A stretch of 12,592 nucleotides of DNA from CAYTQK01 sp964439745 (GCA_964439745.1 CAYTQK010000074.1:1-12592); one strand, 5' to 3'. Counted from the stretch's first letter, positions 1 to 7,948 are shown. Made by a program: numbers and translations. The notes: a model not told the origin generated them from the letters alone.

Positions 1-259
1 CGGCCGCGGCCACACAGACGATCTGGTCTTCCAGCACTCCGGCCTGGGGAGCCATGTCAGCGCCGGCCCCGGTAATGACGATTTTTTCCACGTCAGCCGG
101 GGCTTTGCCGCCGGCGGCGGTGGTGTCCTGGATCAGGCCGTTGATCTTTCTGCCGATATCCCCGGTGGTCCGGATGATCCGGGCGGCCAGCAGCTCATCT
201 TCGTCCAGCAGCACCGCCTTGGTAAATATGCCGCCGATGTCACAGCCCACCGCGATCAT
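1..259 (-). CDS. BadF/BcrA-type ATPase activator subunit, second copy (partial)
   Basis: Reading leftward from ATG 259-257, the frame stays open to the window edge, giving 86 codons of N-terminal sequence; the C-terminal part is outside. It begins MIAVGCDIGGIFTKAVLLDE, the phosphate-1 loop of the ASKHA ATPase fold (DIGG-x-x-TKAV), and has a second family element near residues 65-72 (VITGAGAD). The family is BadF/BadG/BcrA/BcrD, which hydrolyses ATP to drive an electron into a partner iron-sulfur enzyme. A strong ribosome site AAGGAGG lies 7 bases upstream. The start overlaps the stop of the preceding activator gene by 4 bases (ATGA), so both are translated together. Two unlike activators side by side favour a class I benzoyl-CoA reductase (BcrA/BcrD or BzdP/BzdQ pair) over a dehydratase, whose activator is normally a homodimer of one gene product. 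The family is near certain; the exact subunit name is not. Confidence 0.85.
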   Translation of the reverse strand, partial: MIAVGCDIGGIFTKAVLLDEDELLAARIIRTTGDIGRKINGLIQDTTAAGGKAPADVEKIVITGAGADMAPQAGVLEDQIVCVAAA

Positions 260-1077
260 GCCGGGGCCTCCTTGCGGGCCAGCATGGCCGCGCCGTAAGC
301 ACCGATGAGCTGGGGATCGATAGAAGGCATCAGGATCTTTTCCGCCAGCATGCCCTCCAGGGCCGCCCGCACGCCGACATTTTTGGCCACCCCGCCGGTG
401 AGCATGATTTTTCGTTCCGGTTTGACCCTGCGGGCCAGGGCCAGCACCCTTTCGGCCATGGCTTGGTTGATCCCCGCGGCCACCTCTTTTTTAGACACCC
501 CCTGCTGCAGGTAATGGATCACTTCGGTTTCCACGTAAATGGTGCAGCGATTGCTCATCACCGCCGGTTTTTTGGCCTCCCGGGAGAGTCGCCCCAGTTC
601 CTCCAGCCCCACTTCCAGGGTTTTGCTCATCACTTCCAGAAAATGGCCGGTGCCGGCGGCGCATTTTTCGTTCATGACGAAATTGACCAGCTTGCCGTCG
701 GAGTTGAGCTTGATCACCTTGGCGTCCTGGCCGCCGATATCGATAATGGTCCGGACGGCAGCATTCAAACAAAACGCCCCGTACCCGTGACAGGAAATCT
801 CGCTGACGTTGTTGTCGGCCAGGCCCCTGGCCTGGAGGGTTTCCCGGCCGTAGCCGGTGCTGACCGTATAGGCGATCCGGTCCCTGGTCATACCCGCCTT
901 GTCCATGGTCCGGGCCAGGATGGCTTCGGCCGAATCCACGGGATTGGACAAGACGTTCATGGTTTCCGCGCCCATGATGTCGCCGTCCCGGACGATGACC
1001 GCCTCGGCGGTCAGCGAGCCGATGTCAATGCCGGCGTAAAACAGGGCCGGCTGGTTTTTTCCCGCCGGGTGGGTCAT
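256..1077 (-). CDS. BadF/BcrD-type ATPase activator subunit (class I benzoyl-CoA reductase / 2-hydroxyacyl-CoA dehydratase activase)
   Basis: This 273-residue cytoplasmic protein is complete and of normal size for the small activators (BcrD, BzdP, HgdC). Visible motifs are the phosphate-1 loop GIDIGS (residues 16-21), phosphate-2 DIGGQDAK (113-120), the cysteine signature NEKCAAGTG (136-144), a second conserved cysteine in SNRCTIYVETEV (C178), and the adenosine loop LTGGVAKN (226-233). In this family the two cysteines (C139, C178) from each subunit bind one [4Fe-4S] cluster at the dimer interface; ATP hydrolysis there lowers the potential of the electron given to the catalytic component. The usual Lys after the first loop (TKAV) is Glu here (TAEAV). 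It starts within the stop of the 480-aa gene (TGATG, 1-base overlap) behind AAGGA, and overlaps the next activator by 4 bases. Partner choice suggests aromatic-ring reduction, but substrate is not readable from sequence. Confidence 0.93.
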   Translation of the reverse strand: MTHPAGKNQPALFYAGIDIGSLTAEAVIVRDGDIMGAETMNVLSNPVDSAEAILARTMDKAGMTRDRIAYTVSTGYGRETLQARGLADNNVSEISCHGYGAFCLNAAVRTIIDIGGQDAKVIKLNSDGKLVNFVMNEKCAAGTGHFLEVMSKTLEVGLEELGRLSREAKKPAVMSNRCTIYVETEVIHYLQQGVSKKEVAAGINQAMAERVLALARRVKPERKIMLTGGVAKNVGVRAALEGMLAEKILMPSIDPQLIGAYGAAMLARKEAPA

Positions 1078-2519
1078 CAGTCCTTTTCCGCCGATTGCCG
1101 GGCGGCTTTGGCCCGCTTGCGCTGCCGGATTTTCCGCTTGCCGCTGTCCTTGCGGGCCACGACATTGTTGACAAACTCTTCCACCTGGTTCTGCAGATCG
1201 CTCATGGGGGTCATTTTCTTCATCCAGGAATCGCCCTGCAGCACCAGGATGGGAATATCCAGCCGCTTGGCCAGTTCATTTCTGAGAATCGAGATCACCC
1301 CCCAGGTCTGCTTGCAGGAGTGGTGGCCGCAGTAGATGACGCAATCGGCATTCAATGACTTGGCCGCGTAAACGACATCATCGGTCCAGGAACCGGACAT
1401 GGATTCCGCGCCCACCTGCCGGGTCATGGGCATGTTCCAGGCCGCCTCGGTCAATCCTTCGATCATGGTTTCCCTGCTGGTGGTATCCACTATTTTGGGA
1501 AAAAACAGATCCAGGCCGTCTCCCAGGTGAGAGATTCCCTGCTTTTCCATCCAGCTGAAAAATCCATAAAAATCATGGTAATAACTGGTATAGGCCCAGA
1601 GGCTGCGGGCTTTTTCCCGTTCAGCGGGGTAGGCCTTTTGAGCCAGGCGGTCCCGGCTGATGCGTACCAGGGTCTCCATCAGGGCCACTCCCGGCTCGGT
1701 TCCCCACATGGAAAAGCGGGTGCCGTACAAAAACAGGGAAAAAATATTCGGCACCGGGCAGGGGACGGCCTGCTGCAGGTCCCACAAATCGTAGTACAGC
1801 TCGGTGCAGCGGTTGGCCCGGGTCATGGTCTCCCGCAGCCGCTCTTCGTCCAGAGTTTCCCCCAGGAAATTTTCCAGGTCGGTGATCAGGTTGTGCATGT
1901 AGGTGCCGTACCACTGCCGGCCGCGGCCGGAATCCTCGGTGGGTTTTTGCAGAAAGAACTGGGGAATATCCAGATAATGGGCGACGAACTCGTGAATCTT
2001 GGCGTTGACGTCGCACCCGCCCGGGGAACTGGAGATGATGGCATCGGGTTTGAAATCTTCACCGGAAAGCACCGACCCCAGCTCAATGGCATTGGCTGAA
2101 CAGATATGGTCGGGCAAGCCCAGGCCCATGGCCACGTCCCAGTAGTCCTCCCCCTGTCCTTTCAGCATGGAGACCCCCAGGGTGGTCAGCACCTCGCTGG
2201 TCAGGGGCACCGCGCTGTCAAAGGCGTGAATGAGTTCACAGGGAAAATTAAAGGGCACCAGGATGACCTTTTTGCCTTGTTTGGAAGCCCGTTTGGCGTT
2301 CATGATCCAGGTGGCCGCCATCTTGGTGTACTCCAGGCTGGTTTCCTTGACATGCGGCTCCCACAGGGCGTTCATGGATTTGCGGGCGTCCTCGGGTATC
2401 AGCTTGAGGGCGTTCATCAGAAAACCGGCCTTGTCGATCACGCCCCGGGGAAGTTTTTCGATTATCCCGAACTGCAGGGCCAGCTGGTCAAACAATCCGG
2501 TGGGCGGTCTGAGTCTCAT
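1077..2519 (-). CDS. HgdA/HgdB-fold iron-sulfur subunit, BzdO/BcrB-like (benzoyl-CoA reductase or acyl-CoA dehydratase component)
   Basis: This 480-residue soluble protein looks like the larger catalytic-type subunit of the 2-hydroxyglutaryl-CoA dehydratase D-component family. Family features are VPFNFPCELIHAF (residues 88-100, C94), SPGGCDVNAKIHEF (165-178, C169), and a C-terminal block CVIYCGHHSCKQTWG (393-407) followed by DIPILVLQGDSW (421-432). One cysteine from each region would coordinate the [4Fe-4S] cluster. With the 373-aa partner it should form the heterodimer that receives electrons from the two ATPases. The start overlaps the partner's stop by 4 bases (ATGA) with GGAG 7 bases upstream, so the start is well supported. 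It is somewhat longer than I expect for BzdO. Part of the excess is a very basic tail, residues 456-474, rich in Lys and Arg, that I do not know from this family. Alternative: a 2-hydroxyacyl-CoA dehydratase subunit. Confidence 0.88.
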   Translation of the reverse strand: MRLRPPTGLFDQLALQFGIIEKLPRGVIDKAGFLMNALKLIPEDARKSMNALWEPHVKETSLEYTKMAATWIMNAKRASKQGKKVILVPFNFPCELIHAFDSAVPLTSEVLTTLGVSMLKGQGEDYWDVAMGLGLPDHICSANAIELGSVLSGEDFKPDAIISSSPGGCDVNAKIHEFVAHYLDIPQFFLQKPTEDSGRGRQWYGTYMHNLITDLENFLGETLDEERLRETMTRANRCTELYYDLWDLQQAVPCPVPNIFSLFLYGTRFSMWGTEPGVALMETLVRISRDRLAQKAYPAEREKARSLWAYTSYYHDFYGFFSWMEKQGISHLGDGLDLFFPKIVDTTSRETMIEGLTEAAWNMPMTRQVGAESMSGSWTDDVVYAAKSLNADCVIYCGHHSCKQTWGVISILRNELAKRLDIPILVLQGDSWMKKMTPMSDLQNQVEEFVNNVVARKDSGKRKIRQRKRAKAARQSAEKD

Positions 2520-3637
2520 GAGGCGTCTCCAATCTGTTCCAGGAAGGCCTGCACCCGGGTCCGCATGCGGCCGGCATCGGCCTTGGCGCCGTATTCTTTT
2601 TCCAGCTGCAGCACGGGGATGCCCGCTTTCTCCAGGGCCAGTCGCAGCTGCACGTTGTCTACACCATGGATATCACAGAACTTGTTGTGGACCAGCACGA
2701 CGCCGTCCACCCTGGCCCGCCGCACCGCTTCTGTCAGGTACGCCCGGCGCGCGGGAAACTCGTCAAACATGCGGGGGCAGACCAGGTTTTCCAGGTACAG
2801 GCGGGCCAGGACTTCTTCCGGAGAGCCGTTCATCTCCGGCGTGTGCTGCCAGAAGCCCCGGGAACCAAAGCAGAGCATGTCCGAAACCACCAGGCCGCCG
2901 AGATCCTCCATGTCATGGACAAAATCCACCTCGTCGGTGGCGCTGCCGCCCAGGAGAAGGCGGGCCCGGAAGGGGCCAACATCATGAGAGGTCCGCTCCT
3001 GGATGACCCGGTCCAGCAGGTCTTCGAAAACATCCGGCGGCAGGGCCGTGCCCGCCAGGAACACCTTCAACGCCTCCACCCCGGTAAGGCCCGGTTTTTC
3101 GCGTTCGCGGATCTGGTAGACCGTTCGGAGTTTCCCGCGAATCCGCTCCTGCCGCTCGATCTCCGCGAAAAGATCATCGTCGCTGACCATCCGGCCGGTA
3201 AAGTTTGCCATGGCCTGGCGGAACAAGGCCAGCTCTTCGGTAAAAAAGGCCAGGGATGACGCGTCCGTCAGATGGGGGACTTTCAGATAATGGAAAAAAT
3301 CAAACCCCCGGGCATACTGCCAGTTTTCCACCATGCCCCGGATATGGTCGCACCCGTTGGTTTCGATCATCCCGTCCAGAAAGTCATAGGCCCCGGTCAG
3401 GCCCAATTGCAGGCAGGAACGACAGAAGCTGCAGTTAAACCGCGACAGGCGGGCGTCAGCCATGTCTGTTTCGCCAAACCCCAGGGCCCGCAGCCGATAG
3501 GGCAGCACCTGGAAAGCCGTGATCATCTCGACCGGGGTGGCCACGCAGGCATACCCGAGAACCTTCCCGCCATCCGCCTTCCACGAGGCGACAAAATCAT
3601 TCTCAATGGCCGCGACATGTTCCTCAATAAAATCCAT
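2516..3637 (-). CDS. HgdB-fold iron-sulfur subunit, BzdN/BcrC-like (benzoyl-CoA reductase or acyl-CoA dehydratase component)
   Basis: First gene of the four-gene minus-strand operon. It encodes 373 residues, the size of BzdN/BcrC. The family pattern is clear: GYACVATPVEMI (28-39) with LPYR (45-48), then NGCDHIRGMVENW (94-106), then a C-terminal HNKFCDIHG (317-325) followed by GIPVLQLEKEYG (339-350) and a closing RTRVQAFLEQI (359-369). C31, C96 and C321 sit where this family places its three cluster ligands. A further CxxCxxC group (C69, C72, C75) is also present. The predicted role is to bind the CoA ester and a [4Fe-4S] cluster together with the 480-aa subunit, as the active heterodimer of an ATP-driven reductase. 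The start at 3637 has a moderate ribosome site (AAGGG) about 6 bases upstream. No convincing promoter was found in the gap before it. A dehydratase acting on an R-2-hydroxyacyl-CoA is the main alternative. Confidence 0.88.
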   Translation of the reverse strand: MDFIEEHVAAIENDFVASWKADGGKVLGYACVATPVEMITAFQVLPYRLRALGFGETDMADARLSRFNCSFCRSCLQLGLTGAYDFLDGMIETNGCDHIRGMVENWQYARGFDFFHYLKVPHLTDASSLAFFTEELALFRQAMANFTGRMVSDDDLFAEIERQERIRGKLRTVYQIREREKPGLTGVEALKVFLAGTALPPDVFEDLLDRVIQERTSHDVGPFRARLLLGGSATDEVDFVHDMEDLGGLVVSDMLCFGSRGFWQHTPEMNGSPEEVLARLYLENLVCPRMFDEFPARRAYLTEAVRRARVDGVVLVHNKFCDIHGVDNVQLRLALEKAGIPVLQLEKEYGAKADAGRMRTRVQAFLEQIGDAS

Positions 3638-3789
3638 ACCAGGCCCTTGCTCACTAAAAACGGGTTAATAAACCGGGGCATGATTCTGCTTGTATCGTTT
3701 GACCCTGCCATCAATCGACCGGTGAGTCAATACAATAGGCAGGTTCGCGGATCACCGGGGATGCCGGCCACGCCGGCGGCGCTCCCCAC
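3638..3789. other. Upstream region of the reductase-like operon, no confident promoter
   Basis: This gap between the htpG terminator and the start of the 373-aa gene must hold the promoter of the four-gene operon, unless transcription reads through. I see TTGACT on the minus strand (3728-3723) but no acceptable -10 box at 16-18 bases from it. An imperfect symmetrical element, CGGGTT-aata-AACCGG, lies at 3661-3676 about 25 bases ahead of the start codon, and a 7-base inverted repeat CCGGTGA/TCACCGG spans roughly 3719-3761. Neither is strong enough to name. No gene is seen. Confidence 0.4.
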
Positions 3790-3825
3790 AAAAAAAGGCC
3801 GGCCCCCCAAAGCGGGGAGCCGGCC
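3790..3825 (-). terminator. Rho-independent terminator of htpG
   Basis: On the minus strand a 12-base-pair stem (GGCCGGCTCCCC with GGGGGGCCGGCC, one C-A mismatch) closes a 5-base loop and is followed directly by seven T's. It starts about 40 bases after the htpG stop codon, so it ends that transcript and insulates the reductase-like operon downstream. Confidence 0.9.
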
Positions 3826-3863
3826 ATTATATCGTATCGCAAATTCGGGTCGCGGGATCGGGA

Positions 3864-5801
3864 TCAGGCCTGGCCCTTGGCCACCAGGTCGCCCACCACC
3901 CGGGACAGCCGGGAGGGGTCTTCCACCCGGCCGCCTTCGCCGATCAGGGCGAGATCGTAAATCACCCCGATATAATCGTCCAGCCGCTCATCCTTGTGAT
4001 CGCTCTCGTAGAGGGCCTTGACCTTCTGGACGGCGGGATGGTCGATGTTGACCTCGAGCACCCGCTTGGAAACCGGCACCTGCTGGCCGGAGGCCTTGAG
4101 AATCTTCTGCATGTAGGCGCTCATGTCGTAGTCGTCCCCGGACAGGCAGGCCACCGACTCCTTGAGCCGGGTGGAGGGCTTGACCTCCTTGATCTTGTCG
4201 TCCAGGACGGACTGCATGTGGCCGAACAGTTCGCCGTAATCCTTCTGGCGGTTTTCGTCCACCTCGTCCAGGCCCAGGTCGCCCTTTTCGGCGCTTTTCA
4301 GGGACTTGCCGTCATACTCGGTCAGGGACGAGACCACCCACTCATCCACCGGGTCGGTCATCAGGAGGACTTCGTACTCCTTGTCCTTGAGCTGCTCCAG
4401 GTGGGGATGATGGAGCAGGGATTCCAGGTTGTCGCCGGTGATGTAGTAGATGTTCTCCTGGTCGGGCTTCATGTTGGCCACGTATTCCTTGAGGCTGACC
4501 CACTTGTCCGGGGACTTGGTGGTCTTAAAGAGCAGCAGCTCGGTCAGCTTGTCGCGGTTCTCATAATCGGTGTGCATGCCCTCCTTGAGGACCGCCCCCA
4601 GTTCTTCATAGAACTGCTCGTACTTTTCCCGGTCCATGTCGGCGAACAGGTTGAGCACCTTTTTGACCAGGTTCTTGCGGATATTGCGGACCACCGCGTC
4701 CTGCTGGAGAATCTCCCGGCTGACGTTGAGGTTCAGGTCGGGGGCGTCCACCACCCCCTTGATGAACCGCAGGTACTCTGGGAAAAGCTCCTTGCAGTCA
4801 TCCATGATAAAAACCCGCTTGCAGTAAAGGGAAACGCCGTGCTTTCTTTCCGGGGTAAACAGTTCAAAGGGTGCCTTGGAAGGGACATAGAGCAGGGCCA
4901 CATACTCGGTCACCCCCTCCAGCTTGAGGTGCAGATGGGTCAGGGGCGGGTTCCAGTCATGGCTGAGGTGCTTGTAAAATTCCGCGTGTTCTTCTTCGGT
5001 GACCTCGTTTTTGTCTTTCAGCCAGATGGCCTCCATGGAATTGAGGGTCTCTTCACGGACCACCGTCTTGGTCTGCCCCTCGATCTGGTTGCCGTCCTTG
5101 TCCACCAGGGCCTCTTCCTCGGACAGGGATTCTTCCCGTTCCACGTCCATGACAATGGGATAGGCCACGAAATCGGAATGGGTCTTGACGACGCGGCGGA
5201 TGACGTACTCCTGGGTAAAGTCGTCCGCGCCCTCCTCACCGCCGTCGCGCAGCTTGAGAATGACCCGCGTGCCCCGCTCCTTCTTTTCAGCCGGCTCCAG
5301 GGTATAGGTGCCGTCCCCGGCCGAATGCCACTGCACGGCCTGGTCAGGCGCGGCCCCGGCCGCCCGGGTGATCACGGTTACCTCTTCGGCCACGATAAAG
5401 GCGCTGTAAAAGCCCACCCCGAACTGGCCGATCAGTTCCGGCGCCAGGGTTTCGTCCTCCCGGGCCTTTTCCAGGGCCTCCAGAAAAGCGGCCGTACCAC
5501 TCTGGGCGATGGTGCCGATGTTCTCAATGACCTCCTCCCGGGTCATGCCGATGCCGTTGTCGGCCACTTCCAGGGTGCGGTTATCCTTGTCCGGAATAAT
5601 CTTGATCTTGAATTCCGGATCGCCTTCCAGGATGTCCGGCTCGGTCTGAGACTTGAACCGCAGCCGGTCAATGGCGTCCGAGGCGTTGGAGATAAGTTCC
5701 CGCAAAAATATTTCCCGGTTGGAGTACAGGGAATTGATAATCAGTTTGAGAACCTGCTGGTCGTCGGTCTTGAATTGAAAAGTCTCTTTGTTGCTGGCCA
5801 T
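3864..5801 (-). CDS. htpG: Molecular chaperone HtpG (Hsp90 family)
   Basis: Encodes a 645-residue cytosolic Hsp90, close to the E. coli length of 624. It is an ATP-driven homodimeric chaperone that helps client proteins fold and recover after stress. The N-terminal ATPase domain shows NREIFLRELISNASDAIDRL, then DNGIGM, GTIAQSGT and the lid/G motif IGQFGVGFYSAF, followed by ERGTRVIL. The middle domain carries NVSREILQQ (the conserved catalytic-loop Arg region), and the C-terminal dimerisation domain follows with VLEVNIDHP. The frame is open up to 5876, but I choose ATG 5801 because translation then begins MASNKETFQFKTDDQ, the normal HtpG N-terminus, and GAGGGA lies about 6 bases upstream; the extra 25 residues resemble leader sequence. 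It is a single-gene unit with its own terminator. No CIRCE element and no sigma-32-type -10 was seen. Confidence 0.98.
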   Translation of the reverse strand: MASNKETFQFKTDDQQVLKLIINSLYSNREIFLRELISNASDAIDRLRFKSQTEPDILEGDPEFKIKIIPDKDNRTLEVADNGIGMTREEVIENIGTIAQSGTAAFLEALEKAREDETLAPELIGQFGVGFYSAFIVAEEVTVITRAAGAAPDQAVQWHSAGDGTYTLEPAEKKERGTRVILKLRDGGEEGADDFTQEYVIRRVVKTHSDFVAYPIVMDVEREESLSEEEALVDKDGNQIEGQTKTVVREETLNSMEAIWLKDKNEVTEEEHAEFYKHLSHDWNPPLTHLHLKLEGVTEYVALLYVPSKAPFELFTPERKHGVSLYCKRVFIMDDCKELFPEYLRFIKGVVDAPDLNLNVSREILQQDAVVRNIRKNLVKKVLNLFADMDREKYEQFYEELGAVLKEGMHTDYENRDKLTELLLFKTTKSPDKWVSLKEYVANMKPDQENIYYITGDNLESLLHHPHLEQLKDKEYEVLLMTDPVDEWVVSSLTEYDGKSLKSAEKGDLGLDEVDENRQKDYGELFGHMQSVLDDKIKEVKPSTRLKESVACLSGDDYDMSAYMQKILKASGQQVPVSKRVLEVNIDHPAVQKVKALYESDHKDERLDDYIGVIYDLALIGEGGRVEDPSRLSRVVGDLVAKGQA

Positions 5802-5965
5802 AGCGTCCCTCTTGTTTCCGTTTTGCCTGTTATCTTGACGAAACCGCCCGACAACCGGGCATTCCGTACCAGTCATTTCGTATTGCCACCAGGATTAATT
5901 ATTAAAAATGATCATCAATCCGAAAATGTCAAGGGCGGGAGCGGCCGGGCCATTGGCCGGGCGGC
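5802..5965 (-). promoter_or_regulatory. htpG leader and tentative promoter region
   Basis: Minus-strand TTGACA at 5932-5927, preceded by CCC, is a good -35 box (also similar to the CTTGAA part of heat-shock promoters). The AT-rich stretch after it (around 5909-5890) has no -10 at ideal spacing; the best, TTTAAT, is 20 bases away. A perfect 5-base-pair hairpin (GCCCG-GTTGT-CGGGC) lies at 5860-5846 inside the presumed leader. The promoter is tentative. Confidence 0.4.
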
Positions 5966-6004
5966 AAAAAAAAGGCCGGTTCCGGCAGCATGCCGAAACC
6001 GGCC
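5966..6004 (-). terminator. Rho-independent terminator of the acyl-CoA dehydrogenase gene
   Basis: On the minus strand a 14-base-pair stem (GGCCGGTTTCGGCA paired with TGCCGGAACCGGCC, one mismatch) with a 3-base loop is followed by eight T's. It lies about 65 bases beyond the acyl-CoA dehydrogenase stop and just ahead of the htpG promoter region, separating the two transcripts. Confidence 0.92.
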
Positions 6005-6070
6005 AGGTAAGGTCAGGCACCGGGCCGTCCGCCGTGACAAGGCCGGCCCGGTGATTCGCCTGGGATTAGG

Positions 6071-7885
6071 TTACATAAAGGCGCCTTCCGGCATCTCCAT
6101 GACCGCCTTGCTCAGGGCCTGGACCCCGTCCATTTTGCCCATGACGGCCGGGAACAGGGTGGTAATATAGAATTCGGCCGTCTTGATCTGGCCCTGGTAG
6201 AATTCTTCGTCCTTTTTCTTGACCTTGCCGCCGGCCAGGATTTCCGCGGCCACCGAGGCCCGCCAGAGATGGATCCAGCCCATGACGACATCCCCGACCA
6301 CCTCCAAAAAAGGCGTGGCCGAACCAAAAGCGTCCAGGACATCTTCGGACATGGCTTTCTTGCCGATGGCCATGGCCACTTCGCCCAGCCGGCCGACGGC
6401 TTTTTCCACGATTTCGGCCATGGCGACCAGCTCTTCCTGCTGCTTGGCCCGACCAACGGTGTTGCCCACCTCGCCCAGAAAATCCATGAAGGGCTTGCTC
6501 TTGTTCATGCCCAGCTTCCGGGCCAGCAGGTCCATGGCCTGGATGCCGTTGGTACCTTCGTAAATGCTGGTAATCTTGCAGTCCCGGACCAGCTGCTCCT
6601 GGGGATATTCCTTGATATAGCCGTAGCCGCCGTAGACCTGGCAGCCCATGGCGCAGACGTCAAAGCCCTTGTCCGTGCAGTAGGCCTTCAGGACCGGGAT
6701 GAGCAGTTCGATCAGCCCGCGGACCTTTTCCTTTTCCGCTTCATCGGTAAGGGTCTCCATTTTGTCAAAACAATGGGCCACGAAATAGAGGAAGCCGCGC
6801 ATGCCCTCCACGTAGGATTTCATCCAGAGCAGCTGACGACGCACATCCGGATGCTTGATAATATTGACGCTGGGCGCTTCGGGATTCATGAAATCCAGCA
6901 GCTCCCGGCCCTGGATCCGCTCCTTGGCATAGGCCACGGCATTGGCGTAGGAGGTGGCTGCCAGGGCGTATCCCTGGACGCCGACGCCGAAGCGGGCTTC
7001 GTTCATCATCAAAAACATGGCCTTCATGCCCTTGTTTTCTTCGCCCAGCAGGGTGCCGACGCAGTTGCCCTTGCCGCCCAGGGTCAGCGAACAGGTGGCA
7101 TTGCCGTGAATACCCATCTTTTCTTCGATGCCGGTGCAGACCACGTCGTTGAACTCGCCCAGGCTGCCGTCTTCGTTGACCCGGTACTTGGGCACGATGA
7201 ACAGGGAAATGCCCTTGGTGCCGGCCGGGGCGCCTTCAATGCGGGCCAGGACCGGATGGATGATATTGTCGGCCAGGTCGTGCTCGCCGGCCGAGATGAA
7301 AATCTTGTTGCCGGAAATATTTAAGGTGCCGTCGTCATTGCGGGTGGCCGTAGTGGTCAGGGCGCCCACGTCCGAGCCGGCCTCGGGTTCGGTCAGCAGC
7401 ATGGTGCCGGTCCATTCGCCGGTATACATCTTCTTGACAAAGGTTTTTTTCTGCTCGTCGGTGCCCAGTTCCTCGATCATCTTGGCCGCGCCGTGGGTCA
7501 GGCCGGGATACATCATAAAGGCCATGTTGGCCCCGGAAAAAAATTCAGCGGCCGCCAGGTTGACCACGCTGGGCATGCCCTGACCCCCGAATTCAGGATC
7601 CTCGGAAGCACCGATCCATTCGCCTTCGCGATAAAGTTCAAAGGCCCGCCTGAAGGATTCCGGAACCTTTACCTGTCCCTTGTCAAAAGTGCAGCCCTCG
7701 TCCCCTTCTTCGTTGGTGGGCAGGATCTCCTTCAAGGCCAGGTTGCGGGCCTCGGTGACCACCATTTCGATGGTTTTTCTATTGAAATCAGCGAACTTTT
7801 CGTTTTTGGAAAGCTCGTCAACCTTCATCATCTCAAACAGGACATAATCCACGTCCCGCCGGTTGGAAAGTGTTCCCTGTGCCAT
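6071..7885 (-). CDS. Acyl-CoA dehydrogenase, DmdC/FadE-like large type
   Basis: Encodes a 604-residue FAD flavoenzyme that oxidises an acyl-CoA to the trans-2-enoyl-CoA, passing electrons to electron-transfer flavoprotein. Visible parts are the N-terminal helical domain, the FAD/substrate motif LLTEPEAGSDVGALTT (residues about 163-178), the beta domain with GNKIFISAGEHD (192-203), and the C-terminal helical domain with the catalytic-base motif IYEGTNGIQ (Glu about 443), where DmdC-type enzymes have it. The last ~130 residues are the extra C-terminal domain that makes this branch about 600 aa instead of 380. The upstream ATG at 7894 is rejected: AAAGGAG abuts it directly, whereas it lies 9 bases before ATG 7885. 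The gene is monocistronic with its own promoter, operator and terminator. The family includes 3-methylmercaptopropionyl-CoA dehydrogenase and long-chain enzymes; the operator upstream favours fatty or other acyl-CoA beta-oxidation. Substrate unknown. Confidence 0.96.
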   Translation of the reverse strand: MAQGTLSNRRDVDYVLFEMMKVDELSKNEKFADFNRKTIEMVVTEARNLALKEILPTNEEGDEGCTFDKGQVKVPESFRRAFELYREGEWIGASEDPEFGGQGMPSVVNLAAAEFFSGANMAFMMYPGLTHGAAKMIEELGTDEQKKTFVKKMYTGEWTGTMLLTEPEAGSDVGALTTTATRNDDGTLNISGNKIFISAGEHDLADNIIHPVLARIEGAPAGTKGISLFIVPKYRVNEDGSLGEFNDVVCTGIEEKMGIHGNATCSLTLGGKGNCVGTLLGEENKGMKAMFLMMNEARFGVGVQGYALAATSYANAVAYAKERIQGRELLDFMNPEAPSVNIIKHPDVRRQLLWMKSYVEGMRGFLYFVAHCFDKMETLTDEAEKEKVRGLIELLIPVLKAYCTDKGFDVCAMGCQVYGGYGYIKEYPQEQLVRDCKITSIYEGTNGIQAMDLLARKLGMNKSKPFMDFLGEVGNTVGRAKQQEELVAMAEIVEKAVGRLGEVAMAIGKKAMSEDVLDAFGSATPFLEVVGDVVMGWIHLWRASVAAEILAGGKVKKKDEEFYQGQIKTAEFYITTLFPAVMGKMDGVQALSKAVMEMPEGAFM

Positions 7886-7948
7886 AACAGCCATCTCCTT
7901 TGTAAAAATTTTACTTCAGTTATACGTCACAGACGCCCAAAAAATAAT

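Noticed and set aside
3661..3761. Short inverted repeats ahead of the reductase-like operon (CGGGTT/AACCGG and CCGGTGA/TCACCGG)
   Set aside because: The first is imperfect and only 4-5 pairs are continuous; the second has arms of 7 bases with a 29-base spacer. Both are plausible by chance in this base composition and no promoter boxes fit around them.
3790..6004. Shared GGCCGG stems and A/T runs at 3790-3825 and 5966-6004 as a dispersed repeat family
   Set aside because: Both are ordinary intrinsic terminators in the same orientation after convergent stops of their own genes; the loops and inner stems differ, so common descent is not supported.
3996..6170. 724-codon open frame on the plus strand opposite htpG
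   Set aside because: It is antisense to a certain htpG gene, repeats no known domain and is explained by GC-rich codon bias leaving the opposite frame open. The same holds for the long frames opposite the reductase-like genes (463-1335, 2106-2987), the acyl-CoA dehydrogenase (6269-7324) and the TolC-like gene (9177-10544).
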